Position numbers and translations under genes: made by a program
NCBI RefSeq assembly: GCF_001905005.1
Contig: NZ_LWKZ01000023.1
Location: 248,001-312,000, forward strand
From: Streptomyces sp. CB02923
GTDB taxonomy: Bacteria > Actinomycetota > Actinomycetes > Streptomycetales > Streptomycetaceae
Reading direction: 5' to 3'
Length of the DNA stretch: 64,000 nucleotides
The notes under the pieces: model-generated
What the model saw: the letters and a program-made list of their open reading frames with translations, nothing else
Told to the model about the DNA's origin: nothing
Databases searched by the model: none
Shown here: positions 1-8,140 of the stretch, one piece after another
How positions within the stretch are numbered: the first letter of the stretch is position 1
Layout: every line of letters starts with the position of its first letter

Positions 1-1558
1 CGCTCACGTGGCGCGGTCCGCCGGCCGCGTGCGTACGGACCTCGAACCACACCGGACCGCGGTCGCGGGAGAGCGACTGCACGGCCCGGACGACGGTGGG
101 CAGGTCCTCCTCGGTGACGTATCCGGACAGGGCGCCCAGGGGCAAGGGGGTGCCGGACGGGTCGAGCCCGAGGATGTCGTACATCCGCCGCGACCACGTG
201 GCCGCGCCCGTGACCAGGTTCCACTCCGCCCAGCCGAGGTCGGCCAGCCGCTCGGCGTCGTCGACCCGGGCCGTCATCCGCGCCTGCTCGTCGTGGAACT
301 GCCAGCTCACCAGCAGCCCGCCGCCCAGCCGCTGGGCGCGCACGCTCAGTACGGCCGGACGCAGCCCGCCGTGCAGCGGCTCCTCGTACGGGAACGGGCC
401 CCGGTCCAGGGGCACACCGGTCTCCAGGACCGTCACATAGGCGTCGAAGATCCCCGAGAGGATCATGCCGGGGAAGGCGTCGAGCAGGCGGCTGCCGGTG
501 ATCTGTTCGGGCGTACGGCCCAGGAGGCCGGTGGCGTGCGCGTTGCAGTGGTCGATGGTGAACTCGACCACCCGGCCGAGCGGGCCGCGTACGGGGAAGA
601 GCAGCGCGGCCGGTACGGGAATGGCGTCGATGACCGCGCCCAGCCAGGCCGCCCGCACGTCGTCGTCCGGCAGCCCCAGCGCTGCCAGACCGCGCAGCCG
701 CTGCCCGGCACAGTCGGTCAGCGCCTCCAGCCGGCCGCGGGCCGCCGCGGCCCGCGGCGGAGGCCCCGACCAGATGACGCTGACCACGCAGACCACGGCG
801 CCGGGACCGGTGCCGGGCTCCCCGGCGCCGACGGGGCGGGGCGCGCCCGGCGCGTCGCTCCTGGCCGAGACCCAGGTCAGCACCCGGTTCCCCACCTCGT
901 CGTCGAGCCACACCTGCTGGTCGGCCTCGGCCATGCGGGCCAGCGGGAGAACGCAGCGCAGCGGTACCTGCGACCAGTCGCTGACCGCCTGCGCGGCCGG
1001 ACCGGCGACTCCGCTCATGCGGAGCACACCTTCCATGTCCAGGACCGCGAGCAGGACCGCGGTGGCGCCCGTGGAACTGGCCCGCTCGTAGAGCCGCTGG
1101 GCCAGTTCCACCGGGCTGCGGGCGGTGGTCAGTTCCACGGCGCCGTCGCAGGGGGCGGTGCGGTGGGGGACCGTTCCGGCGGCGGCTGCCGAGCCGTTCC
1201 CGGAGGCGACGGACCTTTCCGGTGCGGGCAGCGAAAGACGGGCAACGGCCGCTGCCGGGACGCCCACTGAGGGAACGCGCGCTCCGGGAATGCCCGCTCC
1301 GGCGACGACCTGGGTGCGAAGTGACCCTTCGCGTAAGCCCGCGTCGCGGACCGCCTCTCCGGGCGGGGGCACCGTCCACGTTCCCAGCAGCCCGCTCGCA
1401 CAGGCGCGGGCCTGGGCCTCGTCGCACCCGAGATGCTTGACGAGGAGTTCCGCGACGCGGGCGGCATTCATCGCGGCCCCCGTCGTCGGCCCGGCCGCCT
1501 GCGGGGGACCGCTCTCCTCCGGCCGGGAACCGGCAATGCCGCTGTCGCACCGGACCAT
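1..1558 (-). CDS. GAF/PAS-domain sensory protein, C-terminus outside window
   Basis: The reverse strand is open from the left edge to an ATG at 1558, preceded by a GAGGCGACGAGG-like ribosome site. A second possible start is the ATG at 1471 (MNAARVAELL). After a short N-terminal helical region comes a GAF-like stretch (ELTTARSPVELAQRLYERAS), then a first PAS domain (WLGAVIDAIPVPAALLFPV, ITGSRLLDAFPG). A second PAS domain follows (ERLADLGWAEWNLVTGAATW, RRMYDILGLDPSGTPLP), and the window edge cuts into its end. In streptomycetes this GAF-PAS-PAS order usually precedes a SpoIIE-type PP2C phosphatase. That part would lie outside the window, so the phosphatase activity is inference. It is probably a cytoplasmic signalling protein; no membrane segment is seen. 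Confidence 0.8.
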   Translation of the reverse strand, partial: MVRCDSGIAGSRPEESGPPQAAGPTTGAAMNAARVAELLVKHLGCDEAQARACASGLLGTWTVPPPGEAVRDAGLREGSLRTQVVAGAGIPGARVPSVGVPAAAVARLSLPAPERSVASGNGSAAAAGTVPHRTAPCDGAVELTTARSPVELAQRLYERASSTGATAVLLAVLDMEGVLRMSGVAGPAAQAVSDWSQVPLRCVLPLARMAEADQQVWLDDEVGNRVLTWVSARSDAPGAPRPVGAGEPGTGPGAVVCVVSVIWSGPPPRAAAARGRLEALTDCAGQRLRGLAALGLPDDDVRAAWLGAVIDAIPVPAALLFPVRGPLGRVVEFTIDHCNAHATGLLGRTPEQITGSRLLDAFPGMILSGIFDAYVTVLETGVPLDRGPFPYEEPLHGGLRPAVLSVRAQRLGGGLLVSWQFHDEQARMTARVDDAERLADLGWAEWNLVTGAATWSRRMYDILGLDPSGTPLPLGALSGYVTEEDLPTVVRAVQSLSRDRGPVWFEVRTHAAGGPRHVS

Positions 1559-2006
1559 GGCACCTCGTCGCCTCTTCGAAGGCACCTGTGCCCACCCGCG
1601 GTTCTCCGGCGGGCGCACGGAAGACGTACACGCACGCGACCGGTCGGGGGAGCCTGCCTCATGACGGCAGATGTCTATCAGTGCCCACGCGATCACCGTG
1701 AGAAGTGGCCGGTAATGTCCAATGCCTTTGCCGTGCTGCTCCCACAGGCAAGAAGACGAGCGGTGGCTGACCGTTATAGGTCGGTGCGGTGGGGCGCGGG
1801 CAGGGGTGGTGTGCGCGGCGCCGCCTCCGGCAACATCACGCAATCTGTGTTAACAATGCTGGGTACTTCTGCTAACAATGCTCTCCACGCGCTCCAAGCT
1901 CTCCACCCTTGCCCCGCTTTCCCCGCTTTCCCCGCTCTCCACCGCCATCCGCACGATGACGCCCGACGCCCGCCGACGCCCGCCGACTCCCGAGGGACGC
2001 CCGCCC
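1559..2006. other. Intergenic region, divergent promoters
   Basis: This 448-base stretch separates the reverse-strand sensory gene from the forward polyol dehydrogenase and must hold both promoters. The only clear structure is the pair of 11-base direct repeats at 1850-1882. A pyrimidine-rich CCCCGCTTT repeat lies at about 1910-1940. No convincing gene is seen. An ATG at 1878 is in frame with the dehydrogenase, but the extension it gives is low-complexity. Confidence 0.6.
1850..1882 (+). promoter_or_regulatory. Two 11-bp direct repeats, candidate operator
   Basis: TTAACAATGCT at 1850-1860 and CTAACAATGCT at 1872-1882 lie 22 bases apart, about two helical turns, upstream of the dehydrogenase/DeoR pair. 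They are AT-rich islands in a GC-rich background. Direct repeats on one face of the helix suit a DeoR-family regulator, so the DeoR gene just downstream is the obvious candidate to bind here. This is inference. Confidence 0.45.
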
Positions 2007-3059
2007 ATGCCCGCTCCGCTGCCCGCCCACGTACCCGCGACCATGCGTGCCGCCGTGCTGCACGCGCCGAAGGACCTGCGGATCGAGGAGCGGCCCGTGC
2101 CGGTCCCCGGGCCGGGACAGGTGCTGGTCCGTGTCGAAGCCGTCGGCATCTGCGGCTCCGACGTGCACTACTACGAGCACGGGCGGATCGGCGACTTCGT
2201 CGTCCGCGCCCCGATGGTGCTCGGCCACGAGCCCGGCGGTACGGTCGTCGCCCTCGGCCCCGGCGCCACCCGGCACCAGCCGGGACAGCTGGTGTCCCTC
2301 GAACCCGGCGTCCCCTGCGGCACCTGTACGCAGTGCCGCCACGGCCGCTACAACCTCTGCCCCGACGTGTCCTTCTACGCGACCCCGCCGGTCGACGGTG
2401 CCCTGTGCGAATACGTCGCCATCGACGAGCACTTCGCCCACGCCGTCCCCGGCACGCTGACCGCCGAGACCGCGGCCCTCCTGGAACCGCTGTCCGTCGG
2501 CGTGTGGGCGGCGCGCAAGGCACGGATCGGCACCGGGGCGCGGGTGCTGGTCACCGGCGCCGGACCGATCGGACTGGTCGCCCTCCAGACGGCCCGCGCC
2601 TTCGGCGCCACCGAGGTCGTCGTCACCGACATCGCGCCCGAACGGCTCGACCTCGCACGGGAGTTGGGGGCCACCGCCACCGTCGACGTCCGCACCACCC
2701 GGCTCGCCGACACCGGGTACGCCCCCGACGTGCTCCTGGAGTGCTCCGGCGTCCCGGCCGTCGCCGAGGAGGGGATCCGGGCCGTCGGCCGCGCCGGCCG
2801 GGCGGTGCTGGTGGGGATGGGCGGCGACACCGTGCCGCTGCCGCTGGCCCATGTGCAAAACTTCGAGATCGAGGTCACCGGCACCTTCCGGTACGCCAAC
2901 ACCTGGCCCGCCGCCATCGCCCTGGCCGCCTCCGGCGACGTGCGGCTCGACCGGCTGGTCTCCCACCGGTACGGCCTGGAGGAGGCGGAGCGGGCGCTCA
3001 CCGCAGCCGCCCGTGACCGTACGACGATCAAGCCCGTGGTGTGTCCGCTGCCCAGCTGA
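2007..3059 (+). CDS. Zinc-dependent sorbitol/L-iditol-type dehydrogenase
   Basis: Medium-chain alcohol dehydrogenase of 350 residues, expected to oxidise a polyol such as sorbitol or xylitol to a ketose with NAD. The catalytic zinc region is ICGSDVHYYEHG (Cys about residue 49) followed by GHEPGG. The structural zinc loop carries four cysteines (CGTCTQCRHGRYNLC), and the Rossmann motif is GAGPIGL. The start at 2007 was chosen because GAGGGA lies nine bases upstream; family similarity begins at MRAAVLHAP (ATG 2043). An in-frame ATG at 1878 would add a low-complexity tail. The DeoR-type regulator follows 30 bases downstream, so the two probably form one operon. The exact sugar alcohol cannot be read from the sequence. 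Confidence 0.9.
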   Translation: MPAPLPAHVPATMRAAVLHAPKDLRIEERPVPVPGPGQVLVRVEAVGICGSDVHYYEHGRIGDFVVRAPMVLGHEPGGTVVALGPGATRHQPGQLVSLEPGVPCGTCTQCRHGRYNLCPDVSFYATPPVDGALCEYVAIDEHFAHAVPGTLTAETAALLEPLSVGVWAARKARIGTGARVLVTGAGPIGLVALQTARAFGATEVVVTDIAPERLDLARELGATATVDVRTTRLADTGYAPDVLLECSGVPAVAEEGIRAVGRAGRAVLVGMGGDTVPLPLAHVQNFEIEVTGTFRYANTWPAAIALAASGDVRLDRLVSHRYGLEEAERALTAAARDRTTIKPVVCPLPS

Positions 3060-3089
3060 CCGCCGCGGGCGCGGAGGGGAAGGAACCGG

Positions 3090-3899
3090 ATGCCCGCCAA
3101 GGCACGGCCGTCACAGGCCGCCGTCGGACAGCGGCGGCAGGCCGTCCTGCAGTACGTCGCCGACCACGGCGCCCTGCGCATCGACGCGCTCGCCGACCGC
3201 TTCGGCGTCAGCCTGATGACGATGCACCGCGACCTCGACGACCTCGCCGGGCGCCATCTGCTCCGCAAGGAGCGGGGACGGGCCGTCGCCTTCCCCGCCC
3301 TGACCATGGAGACCGCCACCCGCTTCCGGGAGAGCGCCGGGCTGGCGGCCAAGACGGCGCTGTGCGCCGCGGTGGCCGACCGGATCACACCGGGCAGCAC
3401 CCTGCTGATGGACGACTCCACGACCCTCTACCCCCTGGCCGGGATGCTGGCCCGGCAGGACCGGGCCGCGCAGCTCACCGTGGTCACCAACTCCGTCGGC
3501 CTGGCGCAGCGGCTGGGCGCGGCACCCGGCGTGGACGTCACCCTGCTCGGCGGCCGATACCAGGGCGAGTTCAACTCCTGCACCGGCCCGGAAGTCACCC
3601 GGAGCCTCGCCCGGCTCCACGCCGACCTGGTGCTGACGTCCGCCGCCGCCGTCCTCGACGGGCGGCTCTTCCACCCGCTGCGGGAGTACGCCGAGGTCAA
3701 GGAGGCCATGCTGGCCGCCGCAGACGACGCCGTACTGGTGGTGGACCACTCCAAGTTCGGCAAACGGGCCACGTACCGGTACGGCACCGCGGCCCTCTAC
3801 CGGTCGGTCGTCACGGACACCGCCACCCCCGCGGCGGAACTCACGGCCCTGCGGGCCACCGGCGCCGCCGTCCAGGTCGTCGAGCCCGGCGCGGGGTGA
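3090..3899 (+). CDS. DeoR/GlpR-family transcriptional regulator
   Basis: This 269-residue regulator has an N-terminal DeoR helix-turn-helix at about residues 28-65 (LRIDALADRFGVSLMTMHRDL). The rest is a DeoR C-terminal sugar-phosphate sensor domain with ITPGSTLLMDDSTTLYPLA, VVTNSVGLAQ, LLGGRYQGEFNSCTGP and LVVDHSKFGKRA. GGAGGGGAAGG lies just before the ATG. It follows the polyol dehydrogenase by 30 bases, so it most likely controls that operon in response to a phosphorylated sugar. The recognition helix reads SLMTMHRDL where the family usually has a TIRRDL-like sequence, so its operator may differ from the typical one. The direct repeats at 1850-1882 are a candidate site. Confidence 0.92.
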   Translation: MPAKARPSQAAVGQRRQAVLQYVADHGALRIDALADRFGVSLMTMHRDLDDLAGRHLLRKERGRAVAFPALTMETATRFRESAGLAAKTALCAAVADRITPGSTLLMDDSTTLYPLAGMLARQDRAAQLTVVTNSVGLAQRLGAAPGVDVTLLGGRYQGEFNSCTGPEVTRSLARLHADLVLTSAAAVLDGRLFHPLREYAEVKEAMLAAADDAVLVVDHSKFGKRATYRYGTAALYRSVVTDTATPAAELTALRATGAAVQVVEPGAG

Positions 3900-3912
3900 G
3901 CGGGCGCCTCGG

Positions 3913-4251
3913 TCAGATGCCGTCCGGGGGCAGCGCGGCGACCGTGTCGAGGAGCCGGTTGACGTCGGTCAGGGCCTCCCGGCCGGTGTCGGAATCACGC
4001 TGACCGGGGTCGTCGAGGACGTCGGCGGTGCAGGCCATCAGCTGGTACATGGCGCCGATGGGCTTCAGACCCCAGGAGGCGCTCAGCAGGATGTGGGTGA
4101 TGACGGGGGCGGTGAGCCGGCCGCCGTTGTCGTCACGGGCGAGGACCAGGGCGAGGGCCAGGTTGCGGTCCGCGTCGTCCGGCTGCCACGGCCCGCCGAG
4201 GTCGCGGGCGAGGGCGGTGGCCTGGGACCGGATGTCGGATGCCGCGTTCAT
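3913..4251 (-). CDS. Hypothetical protein, 112 aa
   Basis: Reverse-strand gene starting MNAASDIRSQATALARDLGG and ending VAALPPDGI. It looks like an all-helical soluble protein without signal peptide, membrane segment or recognised motif (RLTAPVITHILLSASWGLKP, MYQLMACTADVLDD). It converges on the DeoR gene with a 13-base gap and is divergent from the lasso-peptide genes. Codon use fits a real gene. I do not recognise a family. It is neither a lasso B1 (PqqD-like) nor a B2 (transglutaminase-like) protein by motif, so its nearness to the lasso pair is probably incidental. Confidence 0.6.
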   Translation of the reverse strand: MNAASDIRSQATALARDLGGPWQPDDADRNLALALVLARDDNGGRLTAPVITHILLSASWGLKPIGAMYQLMACTADVLDDPGQRDSDTGREALTDVNRLLDTVAALPPDGI

Positions 4252-4484
4252 GGTCCGACGGTGCCACACCGCTGACCGCGTTGCCCGTCGGACCGGCCGC
4301 GGTGTCGTCCCGCCGGGCGAGGACGCGCGCTTCGGATGGACGCATGGGCGCGTCACTCCGCCGGGTGAAGGCGGCCTCCGTCCGGCGTACGGCGGTGCCG
4401 TGCCGGGCAGTCCCCTGGCGCGAGGGGCTCGGCGGCCCGAAGCGGTCGGGACGCCGGGGACCACCGCGTGGAGAGGTGAGCACT

Positions 4485-4625
4485 GTGGAAGCGGACTTCG
4501 TGTACGAGCCACCCGTGATGGAGGAGCTCGGTGACTTCGCCGACCTGACTCTCGGCTCGAACGTCGGCACGTTCTTCGAGGGTGGCTACGCCCCCTGGTA
4601 CTGGCAGATCCCACCGGCGGGCTGA
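4485..4625 (+). CDS. Lasso peptide precursor (class II type)
   Basis: A 46-residue peptide starting at GTG 4485 behind GAGAGGTGAG. The leader carries the lasso recognition pattern Y-x2-P-x-L-x3-G-x5-T: Y7, P10, M12 in the Leu position, G16 and T22. Thr at the penultimate leader position fixes the cut after L23. The predicted core is 23 residues: ring GSNVGTFFE, then GGYAPWYWQIPPAG. Gly1 and Glu9 would form a nine-residue macrolactam; with no cysteine this is a class II lasso. Tyr12, Trp15, Tyr16 and Trp17 are possible steric plugs. The cyclase begins seven bases after the stop. This gene is found by pattern rather than length, and the match to the leader rule is close to complete. Confidence 0.9.
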   Translation: MEADFVYEPPVMEELGDFADLTLGSNVGTFFEGGYAPWYWQIPPAG

Positions 4626-4631
4626 CCGGAC

Positions 4632-6458
4632 TTGACCGGAGAAGTGTGGTTCGCGGTCCTTCCCGACGGTGAGAGCGGGCAGGCCGCGGCGAGCATGCTG
4701 CGGTCCGGCGCGACCGAGGTGGTCTCCCACCACTCCGGCCGCCCGTGGCTGGTGGGCAGCTGGCCGGCCGGGCACCTGGTGACCGCCGTGGTGGCCGGAG
4801 CGCGCATGGCGGTGATCGGGCGCTGCCCGGTCACCGCCGACGCGCTCACGGACCGGCTGCGCCGGGTCCGGGACGCCGCCGACGCCGAGGACGCGCTCAC
4901 CGGACTGGCGGGGAGCTTCCACGCGGTGGTCTCCGCGGGCGGCCGGGTCCGGGTACGCGGCAGCGCCTCGGCCGTACGCCGCGTCTTCCACGCCCGGATC
5001 GGTGGCGTGACGGTGGCGGCGAGCCGGGCCGACATCCTGGCGTCGGCGCTCGACGCCTGCGTGGACGAACGGCAGTTGGCACTCCGGCTGCTGGCGTCGC
5101 CCCCTCCGTACCCGCTCGCCGACGGCGGCTGCCTGTGGCGTGGCGTCCATGCCGTACCCGACGGGCACGGCCTGCTGCTGACGGCGGACGGCCGGGCCAC
5201 GGTCCAGCGGTGGTGGTCCCCGCCGGATCCCGAACTCCCGCTGGCGCAAGGGGCGGACGCGGTACGGCAGGCGCTCACCGCCGCGGTGGACTCCTGCACC
5301 GCCGACCGCAAGACCGTCAGCTCGGACCTCTCCGGCGGGATGGACTCCACGAGCCTGTGCTTCCTCGCCGCCCGCGGCCCGGCCCGCCTGGTCACCTTCC
5401 GCTGGGAGAGCGTGGACCCGGCGAACGACGACGCCGCCTGGGCCGCGCGGGCGACCGCCCGGCTCCCCGGCGCCGAGCACGTCCTGCCCGACCGCGCCGG
5501 TGCGCCCCTGTGGTTCAGCGGCATGAACAGCCTGGACGTGGCCGCGGACGAGCCCGGCGTCTGGGTCCGCGACAGCGCCAAACTCGCCACCCTCGCCGGG
5601 ATGATGACCGCGCGCGGGTCATCGCTGCACCTGTCGGGCGGCGGCGGGGACGAACTGTTCGCCGCTCTGCCCCCGTACCTGCACGACGTCCTGCGCAGCC
5701 ACCCGCGGACCGTGCCCGGCCGCGTACGCAGGCAGCGGGCGGTACAACCCCAGCCGCTGTGGCCGCTGCTGCGCGGGCTGGCGGACCGCAGCACCTTCAG
5801 CCGGTGGCTGACCGCCTGGGCCGACCACCTCGCCCCGGACCCGGCGAAGGCGTCTCCCGCCCGCTTCACGTCCGGCTCGGCCTGGGGGACGTTCTCGTCC
5901 ATGCCGCCGTGGGCCACCCCGGCAGCGGTGCACGCGGCCCGCTCCGTCCTGCGCGAAGCGGCCGCCGAAGCCCCCGCGGCGCTCGCGGCGCAGCGGGGCC
6001 AGCACGCCGCGCTGGCCGGTGCGCAGGTATGCGGCCGGGCGTTCCGGCAGGTCGACCAGGCCGCGGCCGGTCTGGGGCTGCCGCACGCCGCGCCCTTCCT
6101 GGACGACAGCGTGATCGAGGCCGCGCTGTCCGTACAGGTGGCCGACCGCGGCGCCCCCGACCGCTACAAACCGGTCCTCGCCACCGCCATGCGCGGAGTC
6201 GTCCCCGACACCCTGCTGTCGCGCACCACGAAAGGCGAGTACACCGCCGACTTCTACTTCGCCCTGCGCCGGAACCGGGCAGCCCTGGCGGACCTGTTCA
6301 ACGAGTCGCGGCTCGCCCGCGCCGGCCTCCTGGACACCGCGGCCCTCGCGGCCGGTCTGGCCCGGCCGCACCTGCCGCCGGAGGTGATACGGGCCCTCGA
6401 CAACACGCTGGCCTGCGAGGTCTGGCTGCGTTCCGCGATCAGGCCGCGTGGCGGGTGA
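4632..6458 (+). CDS. Lasso peptide macrolactam synthetase (asparagine-synthase-like)
   Basis: 608 residues from TTG 4632. The family adenylates the ring-acceptor carboxylate (here predicted Glu9) and joins it to the core N-terminal amine. The N-terminal ~190 residues are a glutaminase-like fold without a leading catalytic Cys (TGEVWFAVLPDGE), as usual for lasso cyclases. The synthetase domain has the ATP-pyrophosphatase loop LSGGMDSTS at about residues 232-241 and LSGGGGDELF at about 334. It starts seven bases after the precursor stop, so both are surely one transcript. The B1 recognition protein and B2 leader peptidase that usually follow are absent: a terminator and an opposing protease gene come next. 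Confidence 0.93.
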   Translation: MTGEVWFAVLPDGESGQAAASMLRSGATEVVSHHSGRPWLVGSWPAGHLVTAVVAGARMAVIGRCPVTADALTDRLRRVRDAADAEDALTGLAGSFHAVVSAGGRVRVRGSASAVRRVFHARIGGVTVAASRADILASALDACVDERQLALRLLASPPPYPLADGGCLWRGVHAVPDGHGLLLTADGRATVQRWWSPPDPELPLAQGADAVRQALTAAVDSCTADRKTVSSDLSGGMDSTSLCFLAARGPARLVTFRWESVDPANDDAAWAARATARLPGAEHVLPDRAGAPLWFSGMNSLDVAADEPGVWVRDSAKLATLAGMMTARGSSLHLSGGGGDELFAALPPYLHDVLRSHPRTVPGRVRRQRAVQPQPLWPLLRGLADRSTFSRWLTAWADHLAPDPAKASPARFTSGSAWGTFSSMPPWATPAAVHAARSVLREAAAEAPAALAAQRGQHAALAGAQVCGRAFRQVDQAAAGLGLPHAAPFLDDSVIEAALSVQVADRGAPDRYKPVLATAMRGVVPDTLLSRTTKGEYTADFYFALRRNRAALADLFNESRLARAGLLDTAALAAGLARPHLPPEVIRALDNTLACEVWLRSAIRPRGG

Positions 6459-6462
6459 GCGC

Positions 6463-6491
6463 ACCGGCGGGCACGCGTGGTGCCCGCCGGT
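6463..6491. terminator. Perfect 12-bp stem hairpin between convergent genes
   Basis: ACCGGCGGGCAC (6463-6474) and GTGCCCGCCGGT (6480-6491) pair perfectly around the loop GCGTG, five bases after the cyclase stop. There is no U tract, which is common in streptomycetes. It probably ends both the lasso transcript and the opposing protease transcript. A short CGGTCGGAGGGC repeat follows to about 6536. Confidence 0.8.
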
Positions 6492-6534
6492 CGGAGGGCC
6501 GATCGGCGGACCGGTCGGAGGGCCGGTCGGAGGG

Positions 6535-7461
6535 TTACGGCTTGGGCAGGACGCAGCCCGGCCGTCCCAGGTCCAGCTTGTTGCCGGTGCCGAAGCACTT
6601 GGGTATCTCGTACGTCTCCTGGGCGTAGCCGATGCCCCGGCGTACGGTCACCTGGCCGTTGGTGTCCACCTCGCACGGGTTGTTCATCGTGCAGCGCTGG
6701 CCGCTCTCATTGATCGTGTTGTTGACGGCCGCCACCTTGCCGGAGGCGACGTCGATCACCGGCGAACCCGACGTGCCGCCGATGACCTTGCACGGGGCGG
6801 TGTAGCGGACCGAGTCCTTCCAGGTCCAGTCGCCTTCCTTCAGCCGGTGGGCGAAGCCGTCCACGTTGCAGTTGTAGGTCTTCTTCCAGTAACCGGAGAC
6901 GACGCTGATGGCCGAGCCCTTGACGGGGTGGGTGGTGGCCATGTCCAGCGCCTTGATGTTGTAGCGCTGCTTTATCTGGGCGTAGGTCGAGGAGAGTTCG
7001 TAGAGCGAGACATCGGTGTCGGTCATCGTGCCGTAGACGACCTTGGTGGCGCGGACCGTGCCGAGGTTGCCCGCCGAGGCGTTCAGCACGGTGAAGCTGC
7101 GGCTGGACGGCTGGTCGACGACGACCTCGCCCGCACCGGGCATGCCGCCTTCCAGACAGTGGCCGTTGGACATCACCAGCGCCGGGTCGTTGTCGGTCGA
7201 GGTGGGCATCCGGACGATCGCTCCGGAGCAGTTGCTGAGCGCCACCGTGCCGGCGAAGGACACGGCCCGGGGAGCCGCCGCATCGGCTCCGGTGCGCGTG
7301 GTGTCCGTGAGCGTGGTGTCCGCCGTGCGCTGGAGCGAGGGCGTCGCCGTGTGGCCGGCGGCGTCCGGGAGCGTGGCAGCGCCGGCGGTTCCGGCGGTGC
7401 CCACGAGGGCCGCGGTACCCAGGACGGCCGTGGCCAGGGCACCGACGAGAGGGCTTCTCAT
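6535..7461 (-). CDS. Secreted trypsin-like serine protease
   Basis: A 308-residue protein with a clear Sec signal (MRSPLVGALATAVLGTAALVG, Ala-rich cleavage region). The S1-type triad is visible: His in MSNGHCLEGG, Asp in TDTDVSLYEL and Ser in VIGGTSGSPVID. Cysteines are paired through the mature part (NCSGAIV, NCNVDGF, PCKVIGG, CFGTGN, GCVLP). It is expected to act outside the cell as an endopeptidase. It converges on the lasso cyclase and shares its terminator. Because it is exported it is an unlikely replacement for the missing lasso leader peptidase. The specificity pocket cannot be judged here. Confidence 0.9.
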   Translation of the reverse strand: MRSPLVGALATAVLGTAALVGTAGTAGAATLPDAAGHTATPSLQRTADTTLTDTTRTGADAAAPRAVSFAGTVALSNCSGAIVRMPTSTDNDPALVMSNGHCLEGGMPGAGEVVVDQPSSRSFTVLNASAGNLGTVRATKVVYGTMTDTDVSLYELSSTYAQIKQRYNIKALDMATTHPVKGSAISVVSGYWKKTYNCNVDGFAHRLKEGDWTWKDSVRYTAPCKVIGGTSGSPVIDVASGKVAAVNNTINESGQRCTMNNPCEVDTNGQVTVRRGIGYAQETYEIPKCFGTGNKLDLGRPGCVLPKP

Positions 7462-8140
7462 GTGGGGGTCCTCTCAGAATTCGTGGCCGAAGTTCCTTCG
7501 GCTTTGACGTGCGCATTGTTGGGGCAACCGAGGCTGCTGGCAACAACTTCGCCGTAACCGGCGCAAAGATGTTCGGATTTGCCCGGTGGTGGGGCTGGAG
7601 GAGTGGAGGTTGCGGGAGGGGCGGGGGGTGCGGGCACGGCGGGGCGTGGAGGGGCATGGAGGGTGGGAGGGGGCGGCGGGTACGGGGAGTGCGCCTGCCG
7701 GGGCGGGGGGCCGCGCGCGCCGGAGTGCGCGCTGTCCGGGTGCTGCCGTTCACCCTGACTCCCGGACCTGCTCCAGCACCTCGCTCTCAGCCCTGTTCCC
7801 GGGCCTGTTCCCAGGCCTGTTCCCGGGCCCTGCCGTCGGCTCCGCTCTCGGCCCGGCCTCCGGTCCGCCGCCTTGTGGCGGCCTTCGGCGGCGACACCTT
7901 TGCCGTCCGCGCGGTTGGCCGCCGACCCGCTTTCTCATGTGTTTCTCACAAATGCGCACCGCGCCATCCGGCGATACCACGTCGGCCCGCATCGCGGTCG
8001 AACTTCGCGAAGCTCACGGGCGTTGTGGACATGAGGCAGGTGAGGTGCCGTACGCTAAACTCCGCGATCCGTTCGCGCATTTTCTGCTGATTACCGTAAA
8101 ACTCGGACAGGTTGCCGCCGCACCGTCGCTAAGGAACCGG
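7462..8140. other. Long intergenic region between divergent genes
   Basis: 679 bases without a convincing gene, between the protease (reverse) and the acyltransferase (forward). It contains a G-rich top strand at about 7582-7700, including a four-run G-quadruplex pattern at 7614-7634. Three 12-base tandem repeats lie at 7791-7826. The acyltransferase reading frame stays open upstream to 7586, but that part is low-complexity and has no family similarity. Promoters of both genes should be here, but I cannot place them with confidence. Confidence 0.6.
7791..7826 (+). repeat. 12-bp tandem repeat, 3 copies
   Basis: CCCTGTTCCCGG, GCCTGTTCCCAG and GCCTGTTCCCGG follow one another without gaps. They lie in the noncoding stretch upstream of the acyltransferase. 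No function is evident. Confidence 0.75.

Noticed and set aside
1878..2006. Dehydrogenase start at ATG 1878
   Set aside because: The extra 43 residues are repetitive Ser/Pro/Leu and the ATG lies in the operator-like repeat; 2007 has a ribosome site.
6535..7461. Secreted protease as replacement for the lasso leader peptidase
   Set aside because: It has a Sec signal and is on the opposite strand, whereas leader removal occurs in the cytosol with the cyclase.
7586..8140. N-terminal extension of the acyltransferase
   Set aside because: Low-complexity sequence without family similarity; ATG 8141 has AAGGA upstream and leads directly into the signature motif.
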